64,000 bases of DNA from Algoriphagus sp. (GTDB lineage Bacteria > Bacteroidota > Bacteroidia > Cytophagales > Cyclobacteriaceae): contig JAQSDM010000012.1 in the NCBI GenBank assembly GCA_029945945.1, positions 386,112-450,111 of the forward strand, in the 5' to 3' direction. A model generated the notes under the pieces. It saw only the letters and a program-made list of their open reading frames with translations. It was not told the origin of the DNA and searched no databases. Shown one piece after another: positions 60,886-64,000 of the stretch (position 1 is its first letter; each line of letters starts with the position of its first letter). Made by a program: the position numbers and the translations under genes.

Positions 60886-63800
60886 TTAAGCAATTGATTT
60901 CTTAAGTGATTGATGATACATCACAGGCAGCACATACAAGGTAAGTATCATGGATATCAGCAGTCCAAAGCAAACTACAGCACCTAAAGGCCCCCAAAGA
61001 GATGAGCCACTTACAATCATCGGCACCACGCCAACGGCAGCCGCAAAAGAAGTGAGAAATATGGGGCGCATTCTACGCTTACCGGCAGCCACCGCTGCTT
61101 CCGCCAATAACATTCCGTTCTTGTTGCGGAGCTCTTCAGCATAATCAATCAGGATAATGCCATTGCGCACGACGATACCCATAAGGCTCATTATTCCGAG
61201 GAAGGAGGTAAGCCCAAAAGGATAACCGGTAAGTACTAAACCCATAGCCGCACCCAGAAAACTTAAAGGCATGGTCAGCATCACTAAAAAGACTAATCTC
61301 GATCGCTTAAACTGGAAAAGCAAAATAAAATAAATCAACATTACGCCTGCCAGCATGGCTTTGCTCAGCGGTGTATAATTTTCCAATTCACTTTCCTCCT
61401 CACCGCCATACGTGAGTTGAACATCGGAACCTGTTTTTATTTTTTTGAGTTCCGGCTTTAGTTCAGCTAATATTTTATAAGGTAGCACCCCTCTTTTTAC
61501 ATCCGCTCGCACCGTAATAGTTCGTACACCGTTCCTGCGGATAATTTGCCCTTCGCTCCAGTCGGTGGTTATGGTAGTTACCTGTCGCACAGGAACTGTG
61601 GCACTCAAAAACAGGGATGTTACATTTTGATTTTCGATATCATCAAAACCATCTCTTTTATCGATTGGATTAATGACCTTCACATCTACCGGATAATCTC
61701 CTTCCCAAACTGTACCTATAGGTATCCCAGAGAAACCAGATGCTATTGAAGAGGCGATTAGTCCTCGGGTCAACCCTAACCGGTTGGCGAGTTCATCATT
61801 CACATCTACACGCACACCCTGCCTTTTATTAAGATAATCCGTACGCGCCCATATAACAGCATCGTTTTGTTGCATTATACTTTTTACATTTTCAGCGATG
61901 GCTTTTATGGAATCAATGTTGTTACCGGAAATCCGTACTTCAATCGGAGCGGTTGTGCTCAGCATATCCAATTGTTTCATGCGCACATAGGCATTTGGAA
62001 AAATATTGCGTTTTGCTTCATATTCATCCAATATTGCCACGGCATCGTCGGCTGTTATGGTATTGACTACCAACTGCGCATAATTTTTTGATGGGAAATT
62101 AGGTGCGTAGGTAGTGTGGAAACGTGGTGAGCTGGTACCCATGAAGGAGGCTACATTAACCACCCGACTATCACTCATGAGCAATACCTCCATACTATCG
62201 GCAACAGCAACTGTTTGGGCAAGTGTGTATCCTTCCGGTAGATAAATTTCTACGGCAAACTGATTCCTCTCCACTTTTGGAAATAACTGTCGTGGCAACA
62301 GTGCCATGATTGCTCCGCCTAATAAAATGGAGAGTAAGCCTACCAGCATGGTCAGCTTTGGTCCTCTGAAGGCACTTTCGAGTGTGCTATTATAAAACTG
62401 TTGCACCCAATCGAGTAGTGACTTCTTATCGGCTTTTGCTTCTTCCGCTTCTCCTTTCCTGACTCCTTTTTTGATAAATACATAGCTCATGTAAGGAACC
62501 AGAAAGTAGGCCACCAGCATAGACGTAAACAAGGCCACACCAATGGTAACAGGCAGAGAACCAACAAAATCACCGGTCATTCCAGATAAGAAAAATACCA
62601 AAGGAACATAGGTAGCGATAATGGCAAGGGTAGCAGAAAATACCGGAACAAAAAGTTCTGTCGCACTTTTCCAGGCAGCATCCCAGGGCGTTTCGCCATG
62701 ATCTAATTTTTCTACATGACTATCAATAACAACAATGGCATTATCCACCACCATGCCTAATACAACGATTAATCCTGCAAGCGAAACGGTGTGTAGTTCA
62801 ACACCTAATAAATATAAAATGCCTACGGTTATAAAAATGGTAATGGGGATCGTTACGCCGGCAACCGCAGCTACCCGTAAAGGCAATAACAACATCGTAA
62901 CGATGATCACAGCGATAATAGCAATGAAAAATTCTTTCAGGAAATGAATAATGGAACGATCTACGGCTGTTGGCATATCAGCAATCTTATCCAGATTTAC
63001 ATCAGAAGAAATTTTAGTCCGGATGGAAGCGAGGGATTGATCCACCTGTTTCCCAAAATCAACAATGTTGTTGCCAGGTTGCATTTCCAATGACACCAGC
63101 AAGCTTTTTGCCCCATTGTTTTTTATGAAAGAGTCAGGTTCCTTATATTTTCTAACTACAGTAGCAATATCTTTCATCCGGATGATGTTACCAGCAGGAT
63201 CGGCATACACGATTTGGTTTTTAATGTCTTCTTCCGATTTGAAATTTGCTGGAATATGTATCGGTGTAATCAATTCTGAATTATTGAGTTCGCCACCGTA
63301 ATACACAGCACCCTCCAATTGCATGGCGGCAAGCACCGTAATAGGACGCACACCGTAATAAGCCAGTTTAGCATTATCCAGATAAATGGCTATCTGTTCC
63401 TGTTGAATTCCGTAGTGTTTTACTTTAGAAACGGCCTTTATTTTTCGCAATTCCGTTTCGATAATTTTCAATTCTTTCTCCAGCTCTTTATAGGTTTTGC
63501 TTTCTGATTGTATGGTAAGTAGCAAAGCGGCTGTATCGCCAAAATCATTGTTGGCAATCAGCGCAAGTACCTGCGGTGGCAACTGTAATTTTAATTCGCT
63601 GAGGCCGAATTTTATTTTATCCCAAAAGCCATCAGGGTCTTTTACGTTGTTGTTTACTTCCACAAACACAACCAACATTCCTTCTCTGGATATGGAATAC
63701 GTTTTCTCCCGGTTTACTTCTTTAAAACCGTAAAGAAAACTTTCCACTTTGGTGGCTAATTGGTCTTCCACCTGTTCGGAAGTAGCCCCCGGAAATACAC

Positions 63801-63960
63801 CGATGATCAATCCCTGTCGAATGATGAACTCAGGAAATTCATTTCGGGGCATTACCCAAAGAGAAAATATACCAAACAACACCAACAGACTTGTTATGGT
63901 AATGGCTATTTGCTTATACCTCATAGCCAATTCTATGACATTAAACTTATGTGTCGTCAT
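60886..63960 (-). CDS. RND-family efflux permease (AcrB/HAE-like)
   Basis: A 1024-aa inner-membrane proton antiporter. The standard RND plan is present: first helix (IAITITSLLVLFGIFSLWVM), porter domain, TM4 block AGLIVVLGMVVDNAIVVIDS (with the conserved acidic pair region), and the second half with LGIMSLMGIVVRNGIILIDY. It lacks the HME metal signature of the pump at 2034-6410, so it is more likely a hydrophobe/drug or envelope-compound exporter. It is downstream of an adaptor gene that ends at the window edge. Confidence 0.92.
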   Translation of the reverse strand: MTTHKFNVIELAMRYKQIAITITSLLVLFGIFSLWVMPRNEFPEFIIRQGLIIGVFPGATSEQVEDQLATKVESFLYGFKEVNREKTYSISREGMLVVFVEVNNNVKDPDGFWDKIKFGLSELKLQLPPQVLALIANNDFGDTAALLLTIQSESKTYKELEKELKIIETELRKIKAVSKVKHYGIQQEQIAIYLDNAKLAYYGVRPITVLAAMQLEGAVYYGGELNNSELITPIHIPANFKSEEDIKNQIVYADPAGNIIRMKDIATVVRKYKEPDSFIKNNGAKSLLVSLEMQPGNNIVDFGKQVDQSLASIRTKISSDVNLDKIADMPTAVDRSIIHFLKEFFIAIIAVIIVTMLLLPLRVAAVAGVTIPITIFITVGILYLLGVELHTVSLAGLIVVLGMVVDNAIVVIDSHVEKLDHGETPWDAAWKSATELFVPVFSATLAIIATYVPLVFFLSGMTGDFVGSLPVTIGVALFTSMLVAYFLVPYMSYVFIKKGVRKGEAEEAKADKKSLLDWVQQFYNSTLESAFRGPKLTMLVGLLSILLGGAIMALLPRQLFPKVERNQFAVEIYLPEGYTLAQTVAVADSMEVLLMSDSRVVNVASFMGTSSPRFHTTYAPNFPSKNYAQLVVNTITADDAVAILDEYEAKRNIFPNAYVRMKQLDMLSTTAPIEVRISGNNIDSIKAIAENVKSIMQQNDAVIWARTDYLNKRQGVRVDVNDELANRLGLTRGLIASSIASGFSGIPIGTVWEGDYPVDVKVINPIDKRDGFDDIENQNVTSLFLSATVPVRQVTTITTDWSEGQIIRRNGVRTITVRADVKRGVLPYKILAELKPELKKIKTGSDVQLTYGGEEESELENYTPLSKAMLAGVMLIYFILLFQFKRSRLVFLVMLTMPLSFLGAAMGLVLTGYPFGLTSFLGIMSLMGIVVRNGIILIDYAEELRNKNGMLLAEAAVAAGKRRMRPIFLTSFAAAVGVVPMIVSGSSLWGPLGAVVCFGLLISMILTLYVLPVMYHQSLKKSIA

Positions 63961-63964
63961 GATG

Positions 63965-64000
63965 CTATTTTATAATGTTTACCTGTGAGCCCTGGCGAAG
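63965..64000 (-). CDS. C-terminal end of RND periplasmic adaptor gene (partial)
   Basis: Eleven codons and a TAG at the window edge read LRQGSQVNIIK. This tail, 4 bp before the RND start, fits the end of an HlyD/AcrA-type adaptor, which usually precedes the pump. Only the tail is visible. Confidence 0.5.
   Translation of the reverse strand, partial: LRQGSQVNIIK

Noticed and set aside
1-64000. CRISPR arrays, rRNA or tRNA genes, integrase genes
   Set aside because: None was recognised by reading: no regularly spaced repeats, no rRNA-like stretch, and no tyrosine or serine recombinase motif among the translated frames.

Overview
The window looks like Bacteroidota DNA, probably from a Cytophagales relative such as Cyclobacteriaceae (inference from gene families; no rRNA or tRNA was recognised). 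The reasons are a Bacteroidetes-type transfer operon (TraE/F/G/J/K/M/N families), DUF3945 and DUF2911 proteins, HMA-DUF3347 and RND-TolC fusion metal proteins, and mostly weak Shine-Dalgarno sequences. Almost everything from 1 to 53.9 kb is on the minus strand.

Layout. 1-9.9 kb is a heavy-metal efflux operon, read right to left: di-heme cytochrome, Rieske protein, porin-like barrel, small His-rich protein, CusA/CzcA pump fused to a TolC-like domain, CusB-like adaptor, and a P-type ATPase cut by the window edge. 9.9-10.5 kb is non-coding and holds a structured RNA that resembles the 5' part of a group II intron, plus a 40-bp tandem duplication. 10.5-24.0 kb is a defense-type island: a membrane protein with a C-terminal LprI/DUF1311-like domain, a type III restriction-modification locus (HTH, Mod, RhuM, Res), a ubiquitin-like three-gene operon (three tandem Ub-like folds, an E1-like protein with an N-terminal extra domain, a Cys-rich DUF6527-like protein), and an AAA ATPase plus subtilisin-like protease pair of the IetAS type.

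24.1-33.9 kb is a copper-resistance block (two multicopper oxidases, CopB-type ATPase, DUF2911, HMA-DUF3347, Cys-rich protein). It is bracketed by two direct copies of a small lipoprotein gene, one of which has lost its normal signal peptide. 33.9-54.5 kb is a conjugation module transcribed leftward: an oriT-like inverted repeat, mobilization protein, relaxase, ParA, TraE to TraN, the VirB4-type TraG ATPase, the coupling protein, an M23 peptidase and accessory proteins. A LuxR-type regulator and a GNAT protein lie upstream of it. 54.5-56.8 kb is an AT-rich regulatory region followed by plus-strand HTH, ParA and ribbon-helix-helix partition-like genes. 56.9-58.2 kb is an IS256-family element whose transposase is split by one in-frame stop. 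58.3-64 kb carries a patatin-like lipase and a TolC/RND efflux operon whose adaptor gene runs off the window.

How it fits together. The metal and copper blocks would detoxify copper or related ions at the inner membrane, periplasm and outer membrane. The island carries several independent anti-phage or plasmid-stability type modules. The transfer and partition genes suggest the region is, or was, part of an integrative conjugative element or a plasmid. No integrase or attachment site was seen. The most interesting part for follow-up is the ubiquitin-like operon next to the IetAS pair.
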